Below, in pieces: positions 37,101-52,199 of a stretch of DNA of 64,000 nt (its first letter is position 1; the number at the start of each line of letters is the position of its first letter). A model generated the notes under the pieces. The model was not told the DNA's origin and did no database searches. It worked only from the letters and a program-made list of their open reading frames with translations. A program made the translations under genes and the position numbers. Source of the DNA: Nemertoderma westbladi (Eukaryota; Xenacoelomorpha; Nemertodermatida; Nemertodermatidae); contig JAUCBJ010006717.1 in the NCBI GenBank assembly GCA_032718475.1, forward strand, positions 1-64,000, read 5' to 3'.

Positions 37101-38200
37101 TGAACTATCAGAATGGAATGAACTATCAGAATGGAATTAACTATCAGAATGGAATGAACAATCAGAATGGAATTAACAATCAGAATGGAATGAACTATCA
37201 GAATGGAATGAACAAATCAGAATGGAATGAACTATCAGAATGGAATGAACTATCAGAATGGAATGAACTATCAGAATGGAATGAACTATCAGAATGGAAT
37301 GAACTATCAGAATGGAATGAACTATCAGAATGGAATGAACTATCAGAATGGAATGAACAATCAGAATGGAATTAACAATCAGAATGGAATTAACTATCAG
37401 AATGGAATGAACAAATCAGAATGGAATGAACTATCAGAATGGAATGAACTATCAGAATGGAATGAACTATCAGAATGGAATGAACTATCAGAATGGAATG
37501 AACTATCAGAATGGAATGAACTATCAGAATGGAATTAACTATCAGAATGGAATGAACAATCAGAATGGAATTAACAATCAGAATGGAATGAACTATCAGA
37601 ATGGAATGAACAACCAGTATGGAATGAATGAACTATCAGAATGGAATGAACTATCAGAATGGAATGAACTATCAGAATGGAATGAACTATCAGAATGGAA
37701 TGAACTATCAGAATGGAATGAACAATCAGAATGGAATTAACAATCAGAATGGAATGAACTATCAGAATGGAATGAACAAATCAGAATGGAATGAACTATC
37801 AGAATGGAATGAACTATCAGAATGGAATGAACTATCAGAATGGAATGAACTATCAGAATGGAATGAACTATCAGAATGGAATTAACTATCAGAATGGAAT
37901 GAACAATCAGAATGGAATTAACAATCAGAATGGAATGAACTATCAGAATGGAATGAACAACCAGTATGGAATGAACTATCAGAATGGAATGAACAATCAG
38001 AATGGAATGAACTATCAGAATGGAATTAACAATCAAAATGGAATGAACTATCAGAATGGAATTAACAATCAGAATGGAATGAACTATCAAAATGGAATGA
38101 ACTATCAGAATGGAATGAACTATCAGAATGGAATGAACAATCAGAATGGAATGAACTATCAGAATGGAATGAACAACCAGTATGGAATGAACTATCAGAA
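34181..38200. repeat. Higher-order repeat, shortened third copy
   Basis: Landmarks from 34437 to about 38,000 match copy 2 at offset 3,772 (34437/30665, 35089/31317, 36271/32499, 37628/33856). About 2,055 bp of the 5,827-bp unit are therefore missing near its left part. One further 18-bp unit is missing around 37,860. End points are approximate. Confidence 0.8.
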
Positions 38201-38279
38201 TGGAATGAACTATCAGAATGGAATGAACTATCAGAATGGAATGAACTATCAGAATGGAATGAACTATCAGAATGGAATT

Positions 38280-38660
38280 AACAATCAAAATGGAATGAAC
38301 TATCAGAATGGAATTAACAATCAGAATGGAATGAACTATCAAAATGGAATGAACTATCAGAATGGAATTAACAATCAGAATGGAATGAACTATCAAAATG
38401 GAATGAACTATCAGAATGGAATTAACAATCAGAATGGAATGAACTATCAAAATGGAATGAACTATCAGAATGGAATTAACAATCAGAATGGAATGAACTA
38501 TCAAAATGGAATGAACTATCAGAATGGAATTAACAATCAGAATGGAATGAACTATCAAAATGGAATGAACTATCAGAATGGAATTAACAATCAAAATGGA
38601 ATGAACTATCAGAATGGAATTAACAATCAGAATGGAATGAACTATCAAAATGGAATGAAC
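38280..38660. repeat. 54-bp trimer higher-order repeat
   Basis: Six or so copies of a three-unit cycle: a unit with CTATCAAAATGG, a standard unit, and a unit with ATTAACAATCAG. This short regular stretch contrasts with the irregular variant order on both sides. Confidence 0.85.
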
Positions 38661-38979
38661 TATCAGAATGGAATGAACTATCAGAATGGAATGAACAATC
38701 AGAATGTAATGAACTATCAGAATGGAATGAACTATCAGAATGGAATGAACAATCAGTATGGAATGAACTATCAGAATGGAATGAACAATCAGAATGGAAT
38801 TAACTATCAGAATGGAATGAACTATCAGAATGGAATTAACTATCAGAATGGAATGAACTATCAGAATGGAATGAACTATCAGAATGGAATGAACTATCAG
38901 AATGGAATGAACTATCAGAATGGAATGAACTATCAGAATGGAATGAACTATCAGAATGGAATGAATGAACTATCAGAAT

Positions 38980-39790
38980 GGAATTAACAATCAGTATGGA
39001 ATGAACTATCAGAATGGAATGAACTATCAGAATGGAATGAACTATCAGAATGGAATGAACTATCAGAATGGAATGAACTATCAGAATGGAATGAACAATC
39101 AGAATGGAATGAACTATCAAAATGGAATGAACTATCAGAATGGAATGAACTATCAGAATGGAATGAACAATCAGAATGGAATGAACTATCAGAATGGAAT
39201 GAACTATCAGAATGGAATGAACTATCAGAATGGAATGAACTATCAGAATGGAATTAACAATCAGTATGGAATGAACTATCAGAATGGAATGAACTATCAG
39301 AATGGAATGAACTATCAGAATGGAATGAACTATCAGAATGGAATGAACTATCAGAATGGAATGAACAATCAGAATGGAATGAACTATCAAAATGGAATGA
39401 ACTATCAGAATGGAATGAACTATCAGAATGGAATGAACAATCAGAATGGAATGAACAATCAGAATGGAATGAACTATCAGAATGGAATGAACTATCAGAA
39501 TGGAATGAACAATCAGTATGGAATGAACTATCAGAATGGAATGAACTATCAGAATGGAATGAACTATCAGAATGGAATGAACTATCAGAATGGAATGAAC
39601 TATCAGAATGGAATGAACTATCAGAATGGAATGAACAATCAGAATGGAATGAACAATCAGAATGGAATGAACTATCAGAATGGAATTAACAATCAAAATG
39701 GAATGAACTATCAGAATGGAATGAACTATCAGAATGGAATGAACTATCAGAATGGAATGAACTATCAGAATGGAATGAATGAACTATCAG
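38980..39790. repeat. 270-bp higher-order repeat
   Basis: The variant ATTAACAATCAGTATGG recurs 15 units (270 bp) apart, at about 38,984 and 39,254, with the same series of units after it. A diverged third round starts near 39,520. Confidence 0.7.
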
Positions 39791-39835
39791 AATGGAATGA
39801 ACAACCAGTATGGAATGAACTATCAGAATGGAATG

Positions 39836-42800
39836 AATTAACAATCAGAATGGAATGAACTATCAGAATGGAATCAACAATCAGAATGGAATGAACTATC
39901 AGAATGGAATCAACAATCAGAATGGAATGAACTATCAGAATGGAATGAACTATCAGAATGGAATGAACTATCAGAATGGAATGAATTAACAATCAGAATG
40001 GAATGAACTATCAGAATGGAATCAACAATCAGAATGGAATGAACTATCAGAATGGAATGAACTATCAGAATGGAATGAACTATCAGAATGGAATGAATTA
40101 ACAATCAGAATGGAATGAACTATCAGAATGGAATCAACAATCAGAATGGAATGAACTATCAGAATGGAATCAACAATCAGAATGGAATGAACTATCAGAA
40201 TGGAATGAACTATCAGAATGGAATGAACTATCAGAATGGAATGAATTAACAATCAGAATGGAATGAACTATCAGAATGGAATCAACAATCAGAATGGAAT
40301 GAACTATCAGAATGGAATCAACAATCAGAATGGAATGAACTATCAGAATGGAATGAACTATCAGAATGGAATGAACTATCAGAATGGAATTAACAATCAG
40401 AATGGAATGAACTATCAGAATGGAATGAACAATCAGAATGGAATGAACAATCAGAATGGAATGAACTATCAGAATGGAATTAACAATCAAAATGGAATGA
40501 ACTATCAGAATGGAATGAACTATCAGAATGGAATGAACTATCAGAATGGAATGAACTATGAGAATGGAATGAATGAACTATCAGAATGGAATGAACTATC
40601 AGAATGGAATTAACAATCAGTATGGAATGAACTATCAGAATGGAATGAACTATCAGAATGGAATGAACTATCAGAATGGAATTAACAATCAGAATGGAAT
40701 GAACTATCAGAATGAAATGAACTATCAGAATGGAATGAACTATCAGAATGGAATGAACTATCAGAATGGAATGAATGAACTATCAGAATGGAATGAACTA
40801 TCAGAATGGAATGAATTATCAGAATGGAATGAATTAACAATCAGAATGGAATGAATTAACAATCAGAATGGAATGAACTATCAGAATGGAATCAACAATC
40901 AGAATGGAATGAACTATCAGAATGGAAATGAACTATCAGAATGGAATGAACTATCAGAATGGAATGAACTATCAGAATGGAATGAACTATCAGAATGGAA
41001 TGAACAATCAGAATGGAATGAACTATAAAAATGGAATGAATGAACTATCAGAATGGAATGAACTATCAGAATGGAATGAACTATCAGAATGGAATGAACT
41101 ATCAGAATGGAATGAATGAACTATCAGAATGGAATGAACTATCAGAATGGAATGAATTAACAATCAGAATGGAATGAACTATCAGAATGGAATCAACAAT
41201 CAGAATGGAATGAACTATCAGAATGGAATGAACTATCAGAATGGAATGAACTATCAGAATGGAATTAACAATCAGAATGGAATGAACTATCAGAATGGAA
41301 TGATCTATCAGAATGGAATGAACTATCAGAATGGAACGAATTAACAATCAGAATGGAATGAACTATCAGAATGGAATCAACAATCAGAATGGAATGAACT
41401 ATCAGAATGGAATGAACTATCAGAATGGAATGATCTATCAGAATGGAATGAACTATCAGAATGGAATGAACTATCAGAATGGAATGAACTATCAGAATGG
41501 AATGAATTAACAATCAGAATGGAATGAACTATCAGAATGGAATCAACAATCAGAATGGAATGATCTATCAGAATGGAATGAACTATCAGAATGGAATGAA
41601 CTATCAGAATGGAATGAACTATCAGAATGGAATGAATTAACAATCAGAATGGAATGAACTATCAGAATGGAATCAACAATCAGAATGGAATGATCTATCA
41701 GAATGGAATGAACTATCAGAATGGAATGAACTATCAGAATGGAATGAATTAACAATCAGAATGGAATGAACTATCAGAATGGAATCAACAATCAGAATGG
41801 AATGAACTATCAGAATGGAATGAACAATCAGAATGGAATGAACTATCAGAATGGAATGAATTAACAATCAGAATGGAATGAACTATCAGAATGGAATCAA
41901 CAATCAGAATGGAATGAACTATCAGAATGGAATGAACTATCAGAATGGAATGAACTATCAGAATGGAATGAATTAACAATCAGAATGGAATGAACTATCA
42001 GAATGGAATCAACAATCAGAATGGAATGATCTATCAGAATGGAATGAACTATCAGAATGGAATGAACTATCAGAATGGAATGAATTAACAATCAGAATGG
42101 AATGAACTATCAGAATGGAATCAACAATCAGAATGGAATGAACTATCAGAATGGAATGAACTATCAGAATGGAATGATCTATCAGAATGGAATGAATTAA
42201 CAATCAGAATGGAATGAACTATCAGAATGGAATGAACAATCAGAATGGAATGAACTATCAGAATGGAATGAACTATCAGAATGGAATGAACTATCAGTAT
42301 GGAATGAACAATCAGAATGGAATGAACTATCAGAATGGAATGAACTATCAGAATGGAATGAACTATCAGAATGGAATTAACTATCAGAATGGAATCAACA
42401 ATCAGAATGGAATGAACTATCAGAATGGAATGAACTATCAGTATGGAATGAACAATCAGAATGGAATGAACTATCAGAATGGAATGAACTATCAGAATGG
42501 AATGAACTATCAGAATGGAATTAACTATCAGAATGGAATCAACAATCAGAATGGAATGAACTATCAGAATGGAATGAACTATCAGAATGGAATGATCTAT
42601 CAGAATGGAATGAATTAACAATCAGAATGGAATGAACTATCAGAATGGAATGAACTATCAGAATGGAATGAACTATCAGAATGGAATTAACTATCAGAAT
42701 GGAATCAACAATCAGAATGGAATGATCTATCAGAATGGAATGAACTATCAGAATGGAATGAACTATCAGAATGGAATGAACTATCAGAATGGAATGAATT

Positions 42801-43790
42801 AACAATCAGAATGGAATGAACTATCAGAATGGAATCAACAATCAGAATGGAATGAACTATCAGAATGGAATGATCTATCAGAATGGAATGAACTATCAGA
42901 ATGGAATGAATTAACAATCAGAATGGAATGAACTATCAGAATGGAATCAACAATCAGAATGGAATGAACTATCAGAATGGAATGAATTAACAATCAGAAT
43001 GGAATGAACTATCAGAATGGAATCAACAATCAGAATGGAATGAACTATCAGAATGGAATGAACTATCAGAATGGAATGAACTATCAGAATGGAATGAATT
43101 AACAATCAGAATGGAATGAACTATCAGAATGGAATCAACAATCAGAATGGAATGATCTATCAGAATGGAATGAACTATCAGAATGGAATGAACTATCAGA
43201 ATGGAATGAACTATCAGAATGGAATGAATTAACAATCAGAATGGAATGAACTATCAGAATGGAATCAACAATCAGAATGGAATGAACTATCAGAATGGAA
43301 TGAACTATCAGAATGGAATGATCTATCAGAATGGAATGAACTATCAGAATGGAATGAACTATCAGAATGGAATGAACTATCAGAATGGAATTAACAATCA
43401 GAATGGAATGAACTATCAGAATGGAATGAACTATCAGAATGGAATGAATTAACAATCAGAATGGAATGAACTATCAGAATGGAATCAACAATCAGAATGG
43501 AATGAACTATCAGAATGGAATGAACTATCAGAATGGAATGATCTATCAGAATGGAATGAACTATCAGAATGGAATGAACTATCAGAATGGAATGAACTAT
43601 CAGAATGGAATTAACAATCAGAATGGAATTAACAATCAGAATGGAATGAACTATCAGAATGGAATGAACTATCAGAATGGAATTAACAATCAGAATGGAA
43701 TGAACTATCAGAATGGAATGAACTATCAGAATGGAATGAACTATCAGAATGGAATGAATGAACTATCAGAATGGAATGAATTAACAATCA
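39836..43790. repeat. Ladder of 18n+4 higher-order units marked by AATGAATTAAC
   Basis: AATGAATTAACAATCAG recurs every 94-166 bp, always 18n+4 (for example four consecutive steps of 112 bp from about 41,640 to 42,090). Each is followed about two units later by the variant GAATCAACAATCAG. The 4-bp insertion thus marks each unit boundary. Confidence 0.85.
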
Positions 43791-44215
43791 GAATGGAATG
43801 AACAATCAGAATGGAATCAACAATCAGAATGGAATGAACTATCAGAATGGAATGAACTATCAGAATGGAATTATCTATCAGAATGGAATGAACTATCAGA
43901 ATGGAATCAACAATCAGAATGGAATGAACTATCAGAATGGAATGAACTATCAGAATGGAATGAACTATCAGAATGGAATGAACTATCAGAATGGAATGAA
44001 TGAACTATCAGAATGGAATGAACTATCAGAATGGAATCAACAATCAGAATGGAATGAACTATCAGAATGGAATGAACAATCAGAATGGAATGAACTATCA
44101 GAATGGAATTAACTATCAGAATTGAATGAACTATCAGAATGGAATGAACTATCAGAATGGAATGAACAATCAGAATGGAATGAACTATCAGAATGGAATT
44201 AACTATCAGAATTGA

Positions 44216-47200
44216 ATGAACTATCAAAATGGAATGAACAATCAGTATGGAATGAATGAACTATCAGAATGGAATGAACTATCAGAATGGAATCAACAAT
44301 CAGAATGGAATGAACTATCAGAATGGAATGAACAATCAGAATGGAATGAACTATCAGAATGGAATGATCTATCAGAATGGAATGAACTATCAGAATGGAA
44401 TGAACTATCAGAATGGAATGAACTATCAGAATGGAATGAATTAACAATCAGAATGGAATGAACTATCAGAATGGAATGAACTATCAGAATGGAATGAACT
44501 ATCAGAATGGAATTAACAATCAGAATGGAATGAACAATCAGAATGGAATGAACTATCAGAATGGAATGATCTATCAGAATGGAATGAACAATCTGAATGG
44601 AATGAACTATCAGAATGGAATGAACTATCAGAATGGAATGAACTATCAGAATGGAATCAACAATCAGAATGGAATGAACTATCAGAATGGAATGAACTAT
44701 CAGAATGGAATGAACTATCAGAATGGAATGAACTATCAGAATGGAATGAACTATCAGAATGGAATGAACTATCAGAATGGAATTAACAATCAGAATGGAA
44801 TGAACAATCAGAATGGAATCAACAATCAGAATGGAATGAACTATCAGAATGGAATGAACTATCAGAATGGAATGAACTATCAGAATGGAATGAACAATCA
44901 GAATGGAATGAACTATCAGAATGGAATGATCTATCAGAATGGAATGAACTATCAGAATGGAATGAACTATCAGAATGGAATGAACTATCAGAATGGAATG
45001 AATTAACAATCAGAATGGAATGAACTATCAGAATGGAATGAACTATCAGAATGGAATGAACTATCAGAATGGAATTAACAATCAGAATGGAATGAACAAT
45101 CAGAATGGAATGAACTATCAGAATGGAATGATCTATCAGAATGGAATGAACAATCAGAATGGAATGAACTATCAGAATGGAATGAACTATCAGAATGGAA
45201 TGAACTATCAGAATGGAATCAACAATCAGAATGGAATGAACTATCAGAATGGAATGAACTATCAGAATGGAATTAACAATCAGAATGGAATGAACAATCA
45301 GAATGGAATCAACAATCAGAATGGAATGAACTATCAGAATGGAATGAACTATCAGAATGGAATCAACAATCAGAATGGAATGAACTATCAGAATGGAATG
45401 AACTATCAGAATGGAATGAACTATCAGAATGGAATGAACTATCAGAATGGAATGAACTATCAGAATGGAATGAACAATCAGAATGGAATGAACTATCAGA
45501 ATGGAATTAACTATCAGAATTGAATGAACTATCAGAATGGAATGAACTATCAGAATGGAATGAACAATCAGAATGGAATGAACTATCAGAATGGAATTAA
45601 CTATCAAAATTGAATGAACTATCAAAATGGAATGAACAATCAGTATGGAATGAATGAACTATCAGAATGGAATGAACTATCAGAATGGAATCAACAATCA
45701 GAATGGAATGAACTATCAGAATGGAATGAACTATCAGAATGGAATGAACAATCAGAATGGAATGAACTATCAGAATGGAATGATCTATCAGAATGGAATG
45801 AACTATCAGAATGGAATGAACTATCAGAATGGAATGAACTATCAGAATGGAATGAACAATCAGAATGGAATGAACTATCAGAATGGAATTAACTATCAGA
45901 ATTGAATGAACTATCAAAATGGAATGAACAATCAGTATGGAATGAATGAACTATCAGAATGGAATGAACTATCAGAATGGAATCAACAATCAGAATGGAA
46001 TGAACTATCAGAATGGAATGAACAATCAGAATGGAATGAACTATCAGAATGGAATGATCTATCAGAATGGAATGAACTATCAGAATGGAATGAACTATCA
46101 GAATGGAATGAACTATCAGAATGGAATGAATTAACAATCAGAATGGAATGAACTATCAGAATGGAATGAACTATCAGAATGGAATGAACTATCAGAATGG
46201 AATTAACAATCAGAATGGAATGAACAATCAGAATGGAATGAACTATCAGAATGGAATGATCTATCAGAATGGAATGAACAATCAGAATGGAATGAACTAT
46301 CAGAATGGAATGAACTATCAGAATGGAATGAACTATCAGAATGGAATCAACAATCAGAATGGAATGAACTATCAGAATGGAATGAACTATCAGAATGGAA
46401 TGAACTATCAGAATGGAATGAACTATCAGAATGGAATGAACTATCAGAATGGAATGAACTATCAGAATGGAATTAACAATCAGAATGGAATGAACAATCA
46501 GAATGGAATCAACAATCAGAATGGAATGAACTATCAGAATGGAATGAACTATCAGAATGGAATGAACTATCAGAATGGAATGAACTATCAGAATGGAATG
46601 AACTATCAGAATGGAATGAACTATCAGAATGGAATGAACTATCAGAATGGAATTAACAATCAGAATGGAATGAACAATCAGAATGGAATGAACTATCAGA
46701 ATGGAATGATCTATCAGAATGGAATGAACAATCAGAATGGAATGAACTATCAGAATGGAATGAACTATCAGAATGGAATTAACAATCAGTATGGAATGAA
46801 TGAACTATCAGAATGGAATGAACTATCAGAATGGAATGAACTATCAAAATGGAATGAACAATCAGTATGGAATGAATGAACTATCAGAATGGAATGAACT
46901 ATCAGAATGGAATCAACAATCAGAATGGAATGAACTATCAGAATGGAATGATCTATCAGAATGGAATGAACTATCAGAATGGAATGAACTATCAGAATGG
47001 AATGAACTATCAGAATGGAATGAACTATCAGAATGGAATGAACTATCAGAATGGAATGAACTATCAGAATGGAATGAACTATCAGAATGGAATGAACTAT
47101 CAGAATGGAATGAACTATCAGAATGGAATGAACTATCAGAATGGAATGAACAATCAGAATGAAATGAACTATCAGAATGGAATGAACTATCAGAATGGAA

Positions 47201-47660
47201 TGAACTATCAGAATGGAATCAACAATCAGAATGGAATGAACTATCAGAATGGAATGATCTATCAGAATGGAATGAACTATCAGAATGGAATGAACTATCA
47301 GAATGGAATGAACTATCAGAATGGAATGAACTATCAGAATGGAATGAACTATCAGAATGGAATGATCTATCAGAATGGAATGAACTATCAGAATGGAATG
47401 ATCTATCAGAATGGAATGAATGAACTATCAGAATGGAATGAACTATCAGAATGGAATGAACTATCAGAATGGAATGAACAATCAGAATGAAATGAACTAT
47501 CAGAATGGAATGAACAATCAGAATGGAATGAACTATCAGAATGGAATTAACAATCAGTATGGAATGAATGAACTATCAGAATGGAATGAACTATCAGAAT
47601 GGAATCAACAATCAGAATGGAATGAACAATCAGAATGGAATGAACTATCAGAATGGAATT
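44216..47660. repeat. 1,690-bp higher-order repeat domain with GAATGATCT and GAATCAAC variants
   Basis: Landmarks 44216/45906, 44256/45946 and 44458/46148 are 1,690 bp apart. Inside, 44458 and 45020 start the same unit series 562 bp apart (31 x 18 + 4). Private marks include CAGAATTGAATG. Boundaries are approximate. Confidence 0.75.
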
Positions 47661-48129
47661 AACAATCAGTATGGAATGAATGAACTATCAGAATGGAATG
47701 AACTATCAGAATGGAATGAACTATCAGAATGGAATGAACTATCAGAATGGAATGAACTATCAGAATGGAATGAACTATCAGAATGGAATGAACTATCAGA
47801 ATGGAATGAACTATCAGAATGGAATGAACTATCAGAATGGAATGAACTATCAGAATGGAATGAACTATCAGAATGGAATGAACTATCAGAATGGAATGAA
47901 CAATCAGAATGGAATGAACAATCAGAATGGAATGAACAATCAGAATGGAATTAACAATCAGAATGGAATGAACTATCAGAATGGAATGAACTATCAGAAT
48001 GGAATGAACTATCAGAATGGAATGAACTATCAGAATGGAATGAACTATCAGAATGGAATGAACTATCAGAATGGAATTAACTATCAGAATGGAATGAACT
48101 ATCAGAATGGAATGAACTATCAGAATGGA

Positions 48130-49175
48130 ATCAACAATCAGAATGGAATGAACTATCAGAATGGAAATGAACTATCAGAATGGAATGAACTATCAGAATG
48201 GAATGAACTATCAGAATGGAATGAACTATCAGAATGGAATGAACTATCAGAATGGAATGAACTATCAGAATGGAATGAACTATCAGAATGGAATCAACAA
48301 TCAGAATGGAATGAACTATCAGAATGGAATCAACAATCAGAATGGAATGAACTATCAGAATGGAAATGAACTATCAGAATGGAATGAACTATCAGAATGG
48401 AATGAACTATCAGAATGGAATGAACTATCAGAATGGAATGAACTATCAGAATGGAATTAACTATCAGAATGGAATGAACTATCAGAATGGAATGAACTAT
48501 CAGAATGGAATCAACAATCAGAATGGAATGAACTATCAGAATGGAAATGAACTATCAGAATGGAATGAACTATCAGAATGGAATGAACTATCAGAATGGA
48601 ATGAACTATCAGAATGGAATGAACAATCAGAATGGAATGAACTATAAAAATGGAATGAACTATCAGAATGGAATGAACTATCAGAATGGAATCAACAATC
48701 AGAATGGAATGAACTATCAGAATGGAAATGAACTATCAGAATGGAATTAACTATCAGAATGGAATGAACTATCAGAATGGAATGAACTATCAGAATGGAA
48801 TGAACTATCAGAATGGAATGAACTATCAGAATGGAATGAACTATCAGAATGGAATCAACAATCAGAATGGAATGAACTATCAGAATGGAAATGAACTATC
48901 AGAATGGAATGAACTATCAGAATGGAATGAACTATCAGAATGGAATGAACTATCAGAATGGAATCAACAATCAGAATGGAATGAACTATCAGAATGGAAT
49001 GAACTATCAGAATGGAATCAACAATCAGAATGGAATGAACTATCAGAATGGAAATGAACTATCAGAATGGAATGAACTATCAGAATGGAATGAACTATCA
49101 GAATGGAATGAACTATCAGAATGGAATGAACAATCAGAATGGAATGAACTATAAAAATGGAATGAATGAACTATC
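48130..49175. repeat. 18n+1 higher-order domain marked by GGAAATGAAC
   Basis: An extra A gives GGAAATGAAC at about 48161, 48360, 48541, 48722, 48885 and 49048, at spacings of 199, 181, 181, 163 and 163 bp, all 18n+1. A single isolated example lies at about 40,922. Confidence 0.85.
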
Positions 49176-52100
49176 AGAATGGAATGAACTATCAGAATGG
49201 AATGAACTATCAGAATGGAATGAACTATCAGAATGGAATGAATGAACTATCAGAATGGAATGAACTATCAGAATGGAATGAATTAACAATCAGAATGGAA
49301 TGAACTATCAGAATGGAATCAACAATCAGAATGGAATGAACTATCAGAATGGAATGAACTATCAGAATGGAATGAACTATCAGAATGGAATTAACAATCA
49401 GAATGGAATGAACTATCAGAATGGAATGATCTATCAGAATGGAATGAACTATCAGAATGGAACGAATTAACAATCAGAATGGAATTAATGAACTATCAGA
49501 ATGGAATGAACTATCAGAATGGAATGAACTATCAGAATGGAATGAACTATCAGAATGGAATGAACTATCAGAATGGAATGAACTATCAGAATGGAATGAA
49601 CAATCAGAATGGAATGAACTATCAGAATGGAATGAACTATCAGAATGGAATGAACTATCAGAATGGAATGAACTATCAGAATGGAATGAACTATCAGAAT
49701 GGAATGAACTATCAGAATGGAATTAACAATCAGAATGGAATTAATGAACTATCAGAATGGAATGAACTATCAGAATGGAATGAACTATCAGAATGGAATG
49801 AACTATCAGAATGGAATGAACTATCAGAATGGAATGAACTATCAGAATGGAATGAACTATCAGAATGGAATGAACTATCAGAATGGAATGAATGAACTAT
49901 CAGAATGGAATGAATTAACAATCAGAATGGAATGAACAATCAGAATGGAATCAACAATCAGAATGGAATGAACTATCAGAATGGAATGAACTATCAGAAT
50001 GGAATTATCTATCAGAATGGAATGAACTATCAGAATGGAATCAACAATCAGAATGGAATGAACTATCGAAATGGAATGAACTATCAGAATGGAATGAACT
50101 ATCAGAATGGAATGAACAATCAGAATGGAATGAACTATCAGAATGGAATTAACTATCAGAATTGAATGAACTATCAGAATGGAATGAATTAACAATCAGA
50201 ATGGAATGAACTATCAGAATGGAATCAACAATCAGAATGGAATGAACTATCAGAATGGAATGAACTATCAGAATGGAATGAACTATCAGAATGGAATGAA
50301 CTATCAGAATGGAATGAACTATCAGAATGGAATGAACTATCAGAATGGAATGAACTATCAGAATGGAATTAACAATCAGAATGGAATGAACAATCAGAAT
50401 GGAATGAACTATCAGAATGGAATGATCTATCAGAATGGAATGAACAATCAGAATGGAATGAACTATCAGAATGGAATGAACTATCAGAATGGAATGAACT
50501 ATCAGAATGGAATGAACTATCAGAATGGAATGAACTATCAGAATGGAATGAACTATCAGAATGGAATGAACTATCAGAATGGAATTAACAATCAGTATGG
50601 AATGAATGAACTATCAGAATGGAATGAACTATCAGAATGGAATGAACTATCAAAATGGAATGAACAATCAGTATGGAATGAATGAACTATCAGAATGGAA
50701 TGAACTATCAGAATGGAATCAACAATCAGAATGGAATGAACTATCAGAATGGAATGATCTATCAGAATGGAATGAACTATCAGAATGGAATGAACTATCA
50801 GAATGGAATGAACTATCAGAATGGAATGAATTAACAATCAGAATGGAATGAACTATCAGAATGGAATCAACAATCAGAATGGAATGAACTATCAGAATGG
50901 AATGAACTATCAGAATGGAATGAACTATCAGAATGGAATGAACTATCAGAATGGAATGAACTATCAGAATGGAATGAACTATCAGAATGGAATGAACTAT
51001 CAGAATGGAATTAACAATCAGAATGGAATGAACAATCAGAATGGAATGAACTATCAGAATGGAATGATCTATCAGAATGGAATGAACAATCAGAATGGAA
51101 TGAACTATCAGAATGGAATGAACTATCAGAATGGAATTAACAATCAGTATGGAATGAATGAACTATCAGAATGGAATGAACTATCAGAATGGAATGAACT
51201 ATCAAAATGGAATGAACAATCAGTATGGAATGAATGAACTATCAGAATGGAATGAACTATCAGAATGGAATCAACAATCAGAATGGAATGAACTATCAGA
51301 ATGGAATGAATAATCAGAATGGAATGAACTATCAGAATGGAATTAACTATCAGAATGGAATGAACTATCAGAATGGAATGAACTATCAGAATGGAATTAA
51401 CAATCAGAATGGAATAAACTATCAGAATGGAATGAACTATCAGAATGGAATGAACTATCAGAATGGAATGAACTATCAGAATGGAATGAACAATCAGAAT
51501 GGAATGAACTATCAGAATGGAATTAACAATCAGAATGGAATGAACTATCAGAATGGAATGAACTATCAGAATGGAATGAACTATCAGAATGGAATGAACT
51601 ATCAGAATGGAATTAACAATCAGAATGGAATGAACTATCAGAATGGAATGAACTATCAGAATGGAATGAACTATCAGAATGGAATGAACTATCAGAATGG
51701 AATGAACAATCAGAATGGAATTAACAATCAGAATGGAATGAATGAACTATCAGAATGGAATGAACTATCATAATGGAATGAACTATCAGAATGGAATGAA
51801 CTATCAGAATGGAATTAACTATCAGAATGGAATGAACTATCAGAATGGAATGAACTATCAGAATGGAATTAACTATCAGAATGGAATGAACTATCAGAAT
51901 GGAATTAACAATCAGAATGGAATGAACTATCAGAATGGAATAAATGAACTATCAGAATGGAATGAACTATCAGAATGGAATGAACTATCAGAATGGAATG
52001 AACTATCAAAATGGAATGAACTATCAGAATGGAATGAACAATCAGAATGGAATGAACAATCAGAATGGAATGAACTATCAGAATGGAATTAACAATCAGA

Positions 52101-52199
52101 ATAGAATGAACTATCAGAATGGAATGAACTATCAGAATGGAATGAACTATCAGAATGGAATGAACTATCAGAATGGAATTAACAATCAGAATGGAATGA

